This document shows positions 53,966-62,879 of a stretch of DNA of 64,000 nucleotides, piece by piece (positions within the stretch are counted from its first letter, which is position 1; each line of letters begins with the position of its first letter). The stretch is from Flammeovirgaceae bacterium UBA6059 (GTDB taxonomy: Bacteria; Bacteroidota; Bacteroidia; Cytophagales; Cyclobacteriaceae). Location: positions 181,283-245,282 of the forward strand of contig DIYH01000027.1 of assembly GCA_002435755.1 (NCBI GenBank), written 5' to 3'. A program made the translations under genes and the position numbers. The notes below the pieces were generated by a model. That model was not told the origin of the DNA and ran no database searches. It saw only the letters and a program-made list of their open reading frames with translations.

Positions 53966-55117
53966 TTGAAATACATAGTATTGATTTCCAATTTCTTGTT
54001 AAGAGCCCTATCTATCTTATTACTCCTGTCTTTGGCCCACCAAGGGTATGGACAACCCTCTCTGTTTGATAATGAGGATTATATTGCTTTGATCAAAAAA
54101 GCTGCAGCTCATATCTACAATCAACAACCAGATTCTGCTGCTATTTTCATCGATCAGACAGAGCAGGTGCTACCAGGTCATCCGGTGATATACATGATGC
54201 GGGCCTTATCACTGAGTTGGTCTGTCTTCCCTATGAAAGTTGGCCTACCGGAATTCCAAGCCCATGAGAAACTACTTCGTCAATGCGTAAGTGCAGCTGA
54301 AAAGCGACTTGATAAGGATGATGAAGATGTCGAGGGCGTTTTCTTTGAAATGACAGCCAGAGGCCTACTCGCGGAGTACTACGCTGATGATGGTAACTAC
54401 CTGAAAGCACTAGGTGAGGCTCGTAAAGCCTATGGGCATATGAAATCCGGATTTGACCTTACTGAAGAGTATCCTGAATTTTATCTTACCACCGGCATCT
54501 ACAATTATTTTAGGGAGAAATACCCTCAAAAACATCCAATTTACAAGCCATTTCTTTGGTTCTTCCGGTCGGGAGACATTGAGCTGGGACTTGAGCAAAT
54601 CGACAAGGCCACTCAGACTGCCATTTTCTCAAATGTTGAAGCCCATCTTTACTTAAGCTACATTTACCTTAGATACGAAATGCAGCCGCAGCGGGCCCAG
54701 GAATATCTCAAGTCGTTGACAGAGAATTATCCGAATAATCAATACTTCAAGGCCAAACTGCTGGAATGCTACATAATGTACGATCAATTTGAATTAGCAG
54801 AACCCATTGTCGAAGGGTTCTTGGAAGCTCAAGATCCGTATTACAAACTGCTAGGTGAAAGTATGAAAGGCTACCAGTTGGAAAAATGGACAAAAGCTGA
54901 TAAGCCTGCAGCTAAGTTTTACAATCAGGCATTGGCTACAGGAAAAGAAATAAAGAAAGGGTCATATTATAAAGCACTGGCCTACTTAGGTCTTGGACGA
55001 ATCGACTTAAGAAACAACCACAAAGAAGCTGCCCGACGAAATTTTGAAATTGCCATGTCTCTTAATGATAACGAAGGAGTACAGGCGGAAGCCAAAAAGA
55101 ACCTCAAGCGCTTATAG
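53966..55117 (+). CDS. secreted TPR-containing protein
   Basis: A 383-residue exported protein starting with TTG at 53966 (no ATG or GTG in frame fits) and a signal peptide MKYIVLISNFLLRALSILLLLSL ending near GYGQ. The rest is helical, with TPR-like units (DYIALIKKAAAHIYNQQ, VEAHLYLSYIYLRYE, LAYLGLGRIDLRNNHKEAARRNF). It likely mediates protein interaction in the periplasm. It abuts the YigZ gene directly. Confidence 0.78.
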   Translation: MKYIVLISNFLLRALSILLLLSLAHQGYGQPSLFDNEDYIALIKKAAAHIYNQQPDSAAIFIDQTEQVLPGHPVIYMMRALSLSWSVFPMKVGLPEFQAHEKLLRQCVSAAEKRLDKDDEDVEGVFFEMTARGLLAEYYADDGNYLKALGEARKAYGHMKSGFDLTEEYPEFYLTTGIYNYFREKYPQKHPIYKPFLWFFRSGDIELGLEQIDKATQTAIFSNVEAHLYLSYIYLRYEMQPQRAQEYLKSLTENYPNNQYFKAKLLECYIMYDQFELAEPIVEGFLEAQDPYYKLLGESMKGYQLEKWTKADKPAAKFYNQALATGKEIKKGSYYKALAYLGLGRIDLRNNHKEAARRNFEIAMSLNDNEGVQAEAKKNLKRL

Positions 55118-55714
55118 TTGGATAGCTATTTGACCATATCTAAAGCTGGGGAGGGCTTTTATAAAGAAAAGGGTAGTAAGTTCATTGCGATAGCAAACTA
55201 TGCTGAGTCTGAGGTAACCGTACAATCGAATCTTGATGGGCTGAGGAAGCAATATTATGATGCCAGGCACCACTGCTATGCTTATAGCCTTGGTATAGAA
55301 AATGTCAGAACCAGGGCCAACGATGACGGTGAGCCAGGTCACTCAGCAGGTGATCCGATACTCGGCCAGATCAGGTCGCTGGATTTGCACAATTGTCTGG
55401 TCGTTGTGATACGCTATTTTGGTGGTACTAAGCTCGGAGTAGGGGGATTGATCCACGCTTATAAAACAGCTGCTGCATCTGCCTTAGAGGACGCCACTAT
55501 TGTCAAAAAAAAGATCACTCAATCGCTCGAGGTGAGATTTCCATATACCGAAACGAATGAGGTCATGCGCAAGCTCAATGAATTAGAGGTAGAAATTGTC
55601 AATCAGGAGTTCACTATGGACTGTTTGATCCAAGGAGAAATATTAAAAAGTCAGGCCCTCCGCCTGCCGGAGGCCTTCAAGCTCAATAGTCTCATTCAGT
55701 TCACTCTGCAATAA
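55118..55714 (+). CDS. yigZ: YigZ/IMPACT family protein
   Basis: A 198-residue protein of the UPF0029/IMPACT family. Seen: GEGFYKEKGSKFIAIA, the central GEPGHSAGDPIL, NCLVVVIRYFGGTKLGVGGL and a C-terminal DUF1949 ferredoxin-like domain. The start is a TTG immediately after the preceding stop, which suggests translational coupling. Function is unclear; the eukaryotic relative binds Gcn1. It overlaps the convergent exonuclease gene by 14 bases. Confidence 0.9.
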   Translation: MDSYLTISKAGEGFYKEKGSKFIAIANYAESEVTVQSNLDGLRKQYYDARHHCYAYSLGIENVRTRANDDGEPGHSAGDPILGQIRSLDLHNCLVVVIRYFGGTKLGVGGLIHAYKTAAASALEDATIVKKKITQSLEVRFPYTETNEVMRKLNELEVEIVNQEFTMDCLIQGEILKSQALRLPEAFKLNSLIQFTLQ

Positions 55715-56291
55715 AACCCTGCTTGAGCAGTTTATTATAGATTTCAAGACATATCCAGGCATCAGTGGCCGCATAGACCTGCTGCTTTGGATGAAGCACA
55801 TCATTTTCCCAGTTGGAAGTTTGTTGGCTCTTGGAGATCCTTGAGCCAAATATGATGGCGGTAAGGTTACGCACTCCTTGATTTTGAATGCCTATGTTGG
55901 CGGCAGCATCATTGATCTCAAATACATTCTTAGGTGAGAAGTGATTCATTTTTTGAAGATCGATCACGTCATCACGAATGCTTATACCTACTTTTCGAAT
56001 CTCAGGGTCTTCAAAAATCCTTGTAATCCCATCACGCAGGCCGAGCTTGTTTAGCCTGATCAGAAACACTATTTCAGGTATGGCTAGCTGCAATAGAGCG
56101 ACATCAAAATATTGTCCTTTGACAAAGGCCGGTTTCTTCTCCGTATCAAAACCAATGACCTTGGCCTTTCTTATTTCTTTAAGTGCTTTTTTATAGTCTT
56201 CCTCAGAGTCGATCAAGGCGATCGGACCCTCATATCTTAGCAAAGGGAGTTGGTTGACCTCCGCTTTGGTAATGCGCTCAGGATACATCAA
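55701..56291 (-). CDS. 3'-5' exonuclease (RNase D-like, DEDDy)
   Basis: A 196-residue exonuclease domain without an HRDC domain. Acidic residues are in VIGFDTEKKPAF (Asp and Glu), the IRDDVIDLQKM/NDAAANIG middle (Asp), and YAATDAWICLEIY (Tyr and Asp), giving the DEDDy pattern. It is common in Bacteroidota and may act in RNA or DNA end processing. It overlaps the NhaC gene by four bases. Confidence 0.88.
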   Translation of the reverse strand: MMYPERITKAEVNQLPLLRYEGPIALIDSEEDYKKALKEIRKAKVIGFDTEKKPAFVKGQYFDVALLQLAIPEIVFLIRLNKLGLRDGITRIFEDPEIRKVGISIRDDVIDLQKMNHFSPKNVFEINDAAANIGIQNQGVRNLTAIIFGSRISKSQQTSNWENDVLHPKQQVYAATDAWICLEIYNKLLKQGFIAE

Positions 56292-57748
56292 GCAGCAACT
56301 TTTTCTGCGCTTCTCAGATGCCTGATCTTAAGGCCGAGATAAGCAAAGAGCATCGTCATGAAGGGACTGATAATATTGAAAAAACAGTAAGGAGCGTAGG
56401 CTAGCGTACTTACACCAAGTACCGTGGAATGATAAGCACCACAGGTGTTCCAGGGGATCAGCACCGAAGTGACAGTACCACTATCCTCCAAAGTACGGCT
56501 CAGGTTCTCAGGGGCAAGTTCTCTATCTCGGTAGATATCGGCATACATCCTACCGGGAACAACTATAGCCAGATACTGGTCAGAAGCTGTAATATTGAAG
56601 AACACGCAAGTACCAACTGTGGAGGCTACCAAAGACCCTGTGCTGTTGACTAGTGAAATCACCGCAGATGCGATGCGCTTAAGTAGACCGGCCTTTTCCA
56701 TCACACCTCCAAAACTCATAGCTGATAAGATCAACCATATAGTGCCTAGCATGCCATACATACCACCGGAGCTAAGTAGCTCGTTGACCATGTCGTTATC
56801 AGTCGAAACAGCTACCGAACCATAAAGCGCTTTCATGACTCCTACGAACATTACATCGAGTGTGCTACCGCTAATGCCAGCTACCTCTCTAACTACCTCG
56901 GGTTGAAAAATGATAGCAAACACCCCTCCAAGTAGGGTCCCTATCAAAAGTGCGGGGATCGCGGGAACTTTTCTCACAATCAATACAACCACCGTGATAG
57001 GTACTATGAATAGTAGCCCATTGATGTTGAATTTTGAACTAATGGCATCCAACATCACCTGAGTGTTGCTGATGGTGCCTTCTCCACCGGAAGAGAACCC
57101 AATGATTAGGAATAGGATCAATGAGATGGTTATCGATGGAAAGGTTGTATAGGCCATGTACCGAATATGTGTGAACAGATCAGTACCTGCCATGGCTGGG
57201 GCCAGGTTAGTAGTATCAGAAAGAGGGGACATTTTGTCCCCGAAATAAGCACCACTCAATATAGCTCCGGCAATCAGACCTTCTGATATCCCTAAGGCCT
57301 TTCCTATTCCGATCAATGCAATGCCGATTGTAGCTGCTGTAGTCCAGGAACTACCGGTCGCAATACTGACAATGGCACAGACCACACACGCAGCAAAAAG
57401 GAAGATACCAGGACTGAGTATTTGCAATCCATAATAGATCATTGCGGGTACGATACCACTGATAAGCCATGTGCCTGCGAGGGACCCTATCAATAGCAGG
57501 ATCAACAAAGAAGTCATTGCAGAACTAATGCTCTTAACAATGCCCTCCTGCAACTCATTCCAGGAATAACCGAGTCTCCCGGCCACCACGGCAGCTACAG
57601 CAGTAGAAAGTATAAGCACAATCTGATTGCTACCGGACAATGCATCATCTCCGAAAATACTCACATTAAAAGACAGCAGTATGATCAGGAAAATAATCGG
57701 AATAAAGGCCTCTATTAGAGAAGGCTGGCGTTTCTCTTTATCCATCAA
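56288..57748 (-). CDS. nhaC: Na+/H+ antiporter NhaC
   Basis: A 486-residue polytopic inner-membrane antiporter with about 11-12 helices. Family features: VCAIVSIATGSSWTTAATIGIA, ILSGAYFGDKMSPLSDTTNLAPA, ITASDQYLAIVVPGRMYADIYR and the C-terminal SVLIPWNTCGAYHSTVLGV. It exchanges cytoplasmic Na+ for protons and, with the AGCS carrier, indicates a sodium-based physiology. Confidence 0.94.
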   Translation of the reverse strand: MMDKEKRQPSLIEAFIPIIFLIILLSFNVSIFGDDALSGSNQIVLILSTAVAAVVAGRLGYSWNELQEGIVKSISSAMTSLLILLLIGSLAGTWLISGIVPAMIYYGLQILSPGIFLFAACVVCAIVSIATGSSWTTAATIGIALIGIGKALGISEGLIAGAILSGAYFGDKMSPLSDTTNLAPAMAGTDLFTHIRYMAYTTFPSITISLILFLIIGFSSGGEGTISNTQVMLDAISSKFNINGLLFIVPITVVVLIVRKVPAIPALLIGTLLGGVFAIIFQPEVVREVAGISGSTLDVMFVGVMKALYGSVAVSTDNDMVNELLSSGGMYGMLGTIWLILSAMSFGGVMEKAGLLKRIASAVISLVNSTGSLVASTVGTCVFFNITASDQYLAIVVPGRMYADIYRDRELAPENLSRTLEDSGTVTSVLIPWNTCGAYHSTVLGVSTLAYAPYCFFNIISPFMTMLFAYLGLKIRHLRSAEKVAA

Positions 57749-57797
57749 AGATGTTTTGTAATCCAGGTCGAAACGCGAAAGGTAATAAAAAAATGCT

Positions 57798-58922
57798 CTA
57801 TTGTGGTTTTAGCATCATTTCTGCCAACTGCTGCCCAATCAGGCTCCCAAGTGCTACACCCATGCCTCCTAATCTAACTCCGGCCACAGTGTGCTGATCT
57901 ATTCGCTTTACAACAGGCCTCTTGTCTTCACCAAATGCCATGATCCCTGACCAGACATGATCGATCTCAAACCTGTCATGCCCAAGTATGATGTTCTTAA
58001 GCCGATGTTGGAGTTGGTCTAATATCTTTTGATTGATGCCAAATTGGTCGGTAGCCTCCTCCTCAAATACTATGTCGCGGCAGCCTCCATAGATGATCCT
58101 ACCGTAATAATCACGGAAATAATCATAGCCTTGATTCATGTGAAACGTGCCTTCGAATGGCAGATCGGTAAGAGGTTTGGTGACAAGTACCAGTCCTCGC
58201 CCCGGATTGAGTTCCAGTTGCGGCATCAGCGCTTTGGTGAAAGCATTGGTACAGATCGCCACCTGATCAGCTTTTATCTCCAGGTTGTGCCCATGCTCTT
58301 GTGAGATTTGAATCCTGCTGTTTTCAATATGTTCAACCTTCGTATTCAGGATGATTTCTACACCACATTCCTGGGCTTTAGCCTGAAGTGTCCTCATCAT
58401 GCGACCCGTATCAAGCTGCCCCTCAAACTGATTGTAAATCAAATGACTAACCTGAGAAATGTTAAACCCAAATGAATGGATCAACTCATCCTTTAGCTCG
58501 AAAACTGGAGTGTTAAAGTAGGTTGACAATAGATCATTTACATGATGCAATTGCCCAACACATCCAACATTGTGGCTAGAGATCAATTCATAACCTCCCT
58601 TGACTTGCAGATCAATGGTCCGGTCTCCCAGACGTGCCCGTAGTAGTTCCAGGCCCTGCCATCGAGATTCAACAAGGCTTAACATCGCCTCCTCTCCCAT
58701 GGCTTCTACGTCCGCCAACAGCTCCGTTAAACTACCAAAGCATGCAAAGCCAGCATTTTTAGTACTTGCCCCCGTAGGTATCACACTGCGCTCAATGACC
58801 ACTACCTTTGATTGAGAGCTCCTTTCCATTAAAGAAATAGCCGTAGAGAGGCCTGTGATACCCGCACCTATCACCGCATAATCATAGTCCAGGTAGGATT
58901 GCTTTTCCCAAAAACTCAACAT
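57798..58922 (-). CDS. FAD-dependent oxidoreductase (DAO family)
   Basis: A 374-residue flavoprotein: FAD-binding YAVIGAGITGLSTAISLM near residue 15, VVIERSVIPTGASTKNAGFACFG and the C-terminal AGVRLGGMGVALGS. These are typical of D-amino-acid oxidase-like enzymes such as glycine or sarcosine oxidases. The oxidised substrate is unknown. It lies between nhaC and a glycosyltransferase on the same strand. Confidence 0.9.
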   Translation of the reverse strand: MLSFWEKQSYLDYDYAVIGAGITGLSTAISLMERSSQSKVVVIERSVIPTGASTKNAGFACFGSLTELLADVEAMGEEAMLSLVESRWQGLELLRARLGDRTIDLQVKGGYELISSHNVGCVGQLHHVNDLLSTYFNTPVFELKDELIHSFGFNISQVSHLIYNQFEGQLDTGRMMRTLQAKAQECGVEIILNTKVEHIENSRIQISQEHGHNLEIKADQVAICTNAFTKALMPQLELNPGRGLVLVTKPLTDLPFEGTFHMNQGYDYFRDYYGRIIYGGCRDIVFEEEATDQFGINQKILDQLQHRLKNIILGHDRFEIDHVWSGIMAFGEDKRPVVKRIDQHTVAGVRLGGMGVALGSLIGQQLAEMMLKPQ

Positions 58923-58931
58923 ACCTATTGG

Positions 58932-60224
58932 CTATTTGAGCTCAGCGTAGATTTCCTTGACTTGCTCACCTACCAACTTCCAGTTCAGCCGCTTGACTTC
59001 CTTCATTACACGATCTGCAAGCTGGGTGGCTTTTGAGGGTCTTTCCAGCAGCACAGTCGCTTCTTTCACCCAGGTATGGGTATCCCAATAGGGTATAGTT
59101 TTCAGCGATCTTACTAATTCTGACACACCGGCTTCTCTTGATATGATCATAGGCAATCCGGTCAGCGCAGCTTCGAGCGACACAAGATTGAAAGGTTCGG
59201 TAATAGATGGAATGAGTAGTAGGTCGTGCGTACTCATCAGCTTAAGTGTCTTAGCATGTGAAAGAAAACCTGTGAAGTCTACCTCATCTGCCAATTGTAA
59301 ATCTTTAACTTTTTGTTCCAGTTCACCTCTCAGATATCCATCACCTGTGATTGTAAAGCTTGTTCCAGGTACGGCATGAGATAGTTCAAAAGCAATGTCT
59401 ATAAACCTGGAAGGTCCTTTTTGATCTGTAAGTCGACCAACAAAGAGTACTTTGGGTTTTTGCTTGACAGTCCTTGGTTTAACTCTATGCTTTACGTCAG
59501 TCGCGGCAACAGCATTGTGCACAACATGTATTTGGGATGATTTCAGCCCGTAGTTTTTGACGAGTGTCTTTTTGACCCTATCGGAAACGGCTATTACACA
59601 ATCTGCCTGCTGTAGCCCTTTTTGCTCTAATTCAAAAATCGCCGGATCGATATGATAAGTGCTACGATCAAACTCTGTAGAATGGACATGCAGAACGAGC
59701 CCAGCTCCACTGGCTGCTTTGGCCATGACTCCAGCCTCGAAGGTCATCCAATCATGAGCGTGAATGATATCATAGCGGCGGCCCTGACAAGCATTGGTCA
59801 CAGCTAGAGCGTATTTTGCTATCTCTTGTAACAAGTCCGGCCCATACCCTCCCTTGAGATTGAATTTCTTGAGTACTACTTCCTCTGCCAATTCAGTCTT
59901 GATAGGTTTTTTAACCGTTTTCCTTGCGACTTGCTCAAACTCCTCGGTCGTCAGATATGGCATCAGTTGCGTACCGATTTTCAACATACTTATATCCTGG
60001 GAGATCTCTTCGAGCACTTCCTTGATCTTGATTCCCTTAGCAGGAAAATCATTGGCGTTCAATAGCTGTAGTCGCTTTGTTGATTTGAGTCCTTTGGTTT
60101 GCGGTAGCACAAAATCAATACTGACACCTGACTGTGTTAAGCCACTTGCCACTCCATGACTCGCTATCCCCAATCCTCCGGAAATCTGGGGAGGGTACTC
60201 CCAGCCTAGCATCAATACTTTCAT
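58932..60224 (-). CDS. glycosyltransferase family 4 (glycogen synthase-like)
   Basis: A 430-residue GT-B enzyme starting MKVLMLGWEYPPQISGGLG, the start typical of starch/glycogen synthase-like GT4 proteins. Other motifs: IIHAHDWMTFEAG, FVGRLTDQKGPSRFI and ITEPFNLVSLEAALTGLPMIIS. It lies after a -7 box at 60243-60250. Likely substrates are ADP- or UDP-glucose; a role in glycogen or surface glucan synthesis cannot be separated here. Confidence 0.9.
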   Translation of the reverse strand: MKVLMLGWEYPPQISGGLGIASHGVASGLTQSGVSIDFVLPQTKGLKSTKRLQLLNANDFPAKGIKIKEVLEEISQDISMLKIGTQLMPYLTTEEFEQVARKTVKKPIKTELAEEVVLKKFNLKGGYGPDLLQEIAKYALAVTNACQGRRYDIIHAHDWMTFEAGVMAKAASGAGLVLHVHSTEFDRSTYHIDPAIFELEQKGLQQADCVIAVSDRVKKTLVKNYGLKSSQIHVVHNAVAATDVKHRVKPRTVKQKPKVLFVGRLTDQKGPSRFIDIAFELSHAVPGTSFTITGDGYLRGELEQKVKDLQLADEVDFTGFLSHAKTLKLMSTHDLLLIPSITEPFNLVSLEAALTGLPMIISREAGVSELVRSLKTIPYWDTHTWVKEATVLLERPSKATQLADRVMKEVKRLNWKLVGEQVKEIYAELK

Positions 60225-60242
60225 ACAGGACCAATTATGTCA

Positions 60243-60250
60243 CAAAATTA
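60243..60250 (-). promoter_or_regulatory. -7 promoter box for the glycogen-synthase-like gene
   Basis: Minus strand TAATTTTG, matching TAnnTTTG, ending 18 bases before the start codon. The -33 element is not clear. Confidence 0.4.
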
Positions 60251-60337
60251 GATATTATCTAAGGTCTTAATTAGACGAGTAGATTATTTCTCGTACATGA
60301 CGCTTAGCGTTGCTGGCAACATAGTGCTGATTGACAA

Positions 60338-60511
60338 CTATTTTGCATCCCCTGCCTTCTTCCAAAAAATGTAAAGCAAAGTAAATAGCATCATCAAATA
60401 GGCCGCCTGAAACACTACTATCGCGATTGACACGCCATTGAAGATACTGGTGATCAGTGATACCAATCCAAGTATGATCAAAACGACAATAAGACCTATT
60501 AGCCACTTCAT
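60338..60511 (-). CDS. 57-residue membrane protein
   Basis: Minus-strand frame from the ATG at 60509-60511 to a TAG at 60338-60340, 57 residues. It starts MKWLIGLIVVLIILGLVSLI and has two hydrophobic helices (about 3-22 and 27-50) with a short polar loop and a KKAGDAK tail, the usual pattern of a small inner-membrane hairpin protein. It begins seven bases after the VRR-NUC gene on the same strand. A longer overlapping frame (60267-60515) lacks this composition and is the shadow. Function unknown. Confidence 0.65.
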   Translation of the reverse strand: MKWLIGLIVVLIILGLVSLITSIFNGVSIAIVVFQAAYLMMLFTLLYIFWKKAGDAK

Positions 60512-60518
60512 ACACTAC

Positions 60519-62165
60519 TCAACGGGTCCTTAATATGTCAACGTTGATATCCTGATCTTCAAAAAAGTCTATCCAAAACAATTGTTGTGGGGATAGGTGG
60601 TCGTTAGGAGACTTTACTTCATAAAATGAGTATTCAGACTCATTGTAGACAAAAAGGTCCGGAAAACCAGTACAGTTTTCCTTGGGATTCTTAGCCATTT
60701 CAAGAACTACCTGCTTTACCTGATCGGCATTTAACCACGTCATGAACCCTTGAATGTATTCCATCATATTGTCATGCCAGAACACAAAAGGATTACTTTC
60801 TCCTTCCACGGCAGCATATCTATCCTGCACCCATCGACTTAACGCTTCCATAGTATCGAATTGACCCAGGTGATCCTCTAGTTCATAACGATGCTCATTA
60901 TAAAAACCAGAATATATGTCAGACGGGAGCCGCTGCAAAGGCTGGTTCATCACTGCGTCTTCTGCATAGAGTTGGTCCCAAAAGATCAAACCAAACAAGC
61001 TCCTCCAAATGAAATTCTCTGAAAAAAAACCTGAATAGCCCTTTTCTGACAAATGATTCATGACCAGTGTCTCAATACGCTCTTCATAAGAGTATTGAAC
61101 ATCTATCAATTGGGCCTGACTAATACGCTCTGTAGTACTTCGTCGTATCCGACCATCACCATGCTTTCTTAAGTAGTCCCTGCCCAGGAGTTTAAGGCTG
61201 GCGTTGACTCCATTTGAGGATAGTTCGGAGGCATATTCGTAAGCCTGATCCGTTTCTCCCAGCTTGACTAGTGACCTCAGTTTCCTCTCAAAAGCTTCGG
61301 GGCGTTTTGACCACCCATAGACCAGTGTCGCTTCGTTCAGCATTTCTTCACGTTCCAGTTGCTGTCCGACCCTTAGCAGGAATTTATCCGCCACCACTCT
61401 GCTGGTATCATATACCTGAGCCAAGATGGATTGTTTATCCTCCAACCACTGCCAAACCTCCTCTGCTACATATTCCTCTTCCTGCATCAGCTTAAACTCC
61501 CGATACCATTGTAGTACCTGCCAGAGCTCATCCATTTGGTCTCGACAGTCGAAAATAGGCTTGAAGTTTTCTTGTTTACGGTGAGGTATTCTGACATTGC
61601 CAACATCACGCACTACAAACTGATTAAGATCGCCATAGGGGTCTCCAAAGAACATTATCTTGATCATCTCCATATGGGCCACCTGCTCTTGGACGATCAC
61701 CTGGTCGTAGGCCTGTACAGCAGAAACATCAAAATGATTACAGGCCAAGGATTCTATAGTAGCTCTCGGCGAATTTTTGACATGCAAGCCTTCTAACCCT
61801 TGTAGTTGGAGCCATTGATAGAGTTCCGGTTTGGTAAAGATCGATGTGATCAATTCCGGCAGGTCCTCCTCGCCAGCCAGTCGTATGAACTGCTGATCGA
61901 GTAACTCATCCACGGTTATGGACCTATCGGGAATCTCATCATAGTTGAGCTTCGAAGGTCTGAAATAATGTCCCTTACGTCCGTTAAGGCGGAGATATAG
62001 GCATTGTGCCTGTTCGCTCAGCTGTTCGAATTGTTCGAAAAACTCCTCCTGAGGGCCAAGCATAGTAGGGTACATATCCCTTATAAAGGAAACAACATAC
62101 CTGAAATAGTCCAGGTAGTACTTCTCAGGTAATATGATTTTCTCACTATTACTAGGCTTGGACAT
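60519..62165 (-). CDS. FAN1-like VRR-NUC domain nuclease
   Basis: A 548-residue protein whose C-terminal 50 residues hold the VRR-NUC nuclease motif: GFPDL (Asp503), FYEVKSPNDHLSPQQ (Glu516, Lys518, then the Gln pair). This is the PD-(D/E)xK site of FAN1, a structure-specific nuclease acting in interstrand crosslink repair. The central region (about 230-400) is helical and TPR-like, as in FAN1. Start is the Met at 62165 rather than 62174. Bacterial FAN1 proteins are known; the in vivo substrate here is inferred. Confidence 0.85.
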   Translation of the reverse strand: MSKPSNSEKIILPEKYYLDYFRYVVSFIRDMYPTMLGPQEEFFEQFEQLSEQAQCLYLRLNGRKGHYFRPSKLNYDEIPDRSITVDELLDQQFIRLAGEEDLPELITSIFTKPELYQWLQLQGLEGLHVKNSPRATIESLACNHFDVSAVQAYDQVIVQEQVAHMEMIKIMFFGDPYGDLNQFVVRDVGNVRIPHRKQENFKPIFDCRDQMDELWQVLQWYREFKLMQEEEYVAEEVWQWLEDKQSILAQVYDTSRVVADKFLLRVGQQLEREEMLNEATLVYGWSKRPEAFERKLRSLVKLGETDQAYEYASELSSNGVNASLKLLGRDYLRKHGDGRIRRSTTERISQAQLIDVQYSYEERIETLVMNHLSEKGYSGFFSENFIWRSLFGLIFWDQLYAEDAVMNQPLQRLPSDIYSGFYNEHRYELEDHLGQFDTMEALSRWVQDRYAAVEGESNPFVFWHDNMMEYIQGFMTWLNADQVKQVVLEMAKNPKENCTGFPDLFVYNESEYSFYEVKSPNDHLSPQQLFWIDFFEDQDINVDILRTR

Positions 62166-62272
62166 GTTATGCAATGTGTGATCAGACTTCTATGCTGATT
62201 GCGGAAAACAAATTAACATTTTTATCAGTGTGCGTGCAACGAGTTGGGGTTAGTTGGCATCATATAGGTGTT

Positions 62273-62806
62273 GTGAAATCACGTTTTAAAAATCAACTAT
62301 TCATTTACCTACTCCTGATCTTCGGGATTGGCACCTCTATCTATCTTGAGTTCCGCCAACTGACCCAGCCAGACTCTCCGATCATGAAACGTCACACCAA
62401 AGGTGTTTTCGAAGAAATCATTATGGCTGTACCTGGAACAGTCTATTTTATCGATTCGCCTGATTCTATGATAACCATAGAAGGTCCTGAAAAAGTGATC
62501 AAGGGAATTGAACTACAGTTAGCCAGTAACACTTTACATATCAAGTCTGATGCCTATACTCTTAGTCGGTGCTGGAAGCAACTATTTTTCACTGATGCAT
62601 ACCAAGTCAACATTTATATACCAGTGCATCATGTTGATGAATATGAAGTTTCAGGGTTGGGTGAGTTCATCGGCCGAATAACGAGAAGTGATGATAAGCT
62701 GCTCATCCGCTCCCTCGGTTTAATGAATGTACACGTTTACCATAATCCTCCTATCGAACAATATGTCGAGTTTGGACTGTCCAGTAGACTTATCAGTCTT
62801 TGGTAA
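62273..62806 (+). CDS. membrane-anchored GIN/DUF2807-like protein
   Basis: About 177 residues from a GTG at 62273; the frame is open further upstream to an ATG at 62174, but the signal-anchor KSRFKNQLFIYLLLIFGIG then starts late. After the anchor (about 4-24) comes beta-rich sequence (FEEIIMAVPGTVYFI, ITIEGPEKVIKGIELQLAS, INIYIPVHHVDEYEVSG) resembling the head-GIN/DUF2807 beta-helix and related to the DUF4097 protein in this window. Function unknown. Confidence 0.65.
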   Translation: MKSRFKNQLFIYLLLIFGIGTSIYLEFRQLTQPDSPIMKRHTKGVFEEIIMAVPGTVYFIDSPDSMITIEGPEKVIKGIELQLASNTLHIKSDAYTLSRCWKQLFFTDAYQVNIYIPVHHVDEYEVSGLGEFIGRITRSDDKLLIRSLGLMNVHVYHNPPIEQYVEFGLSSRLISLW

Positions 62807-62879
62807 AAAAACTCTGGTCCTATTCACTATTTCTTAGTTTTATCGTTAGTACTACATTGCTACCTATCGGTAAATCACT

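Noticed and set aside
60267..60515. Open frame of 82 residues on the minus strand
   Set aside because: It overlaps the 57-residue membrane protein in another frame and shows no protein-like composition; the shorter frame has two membrane helices and an ATG.
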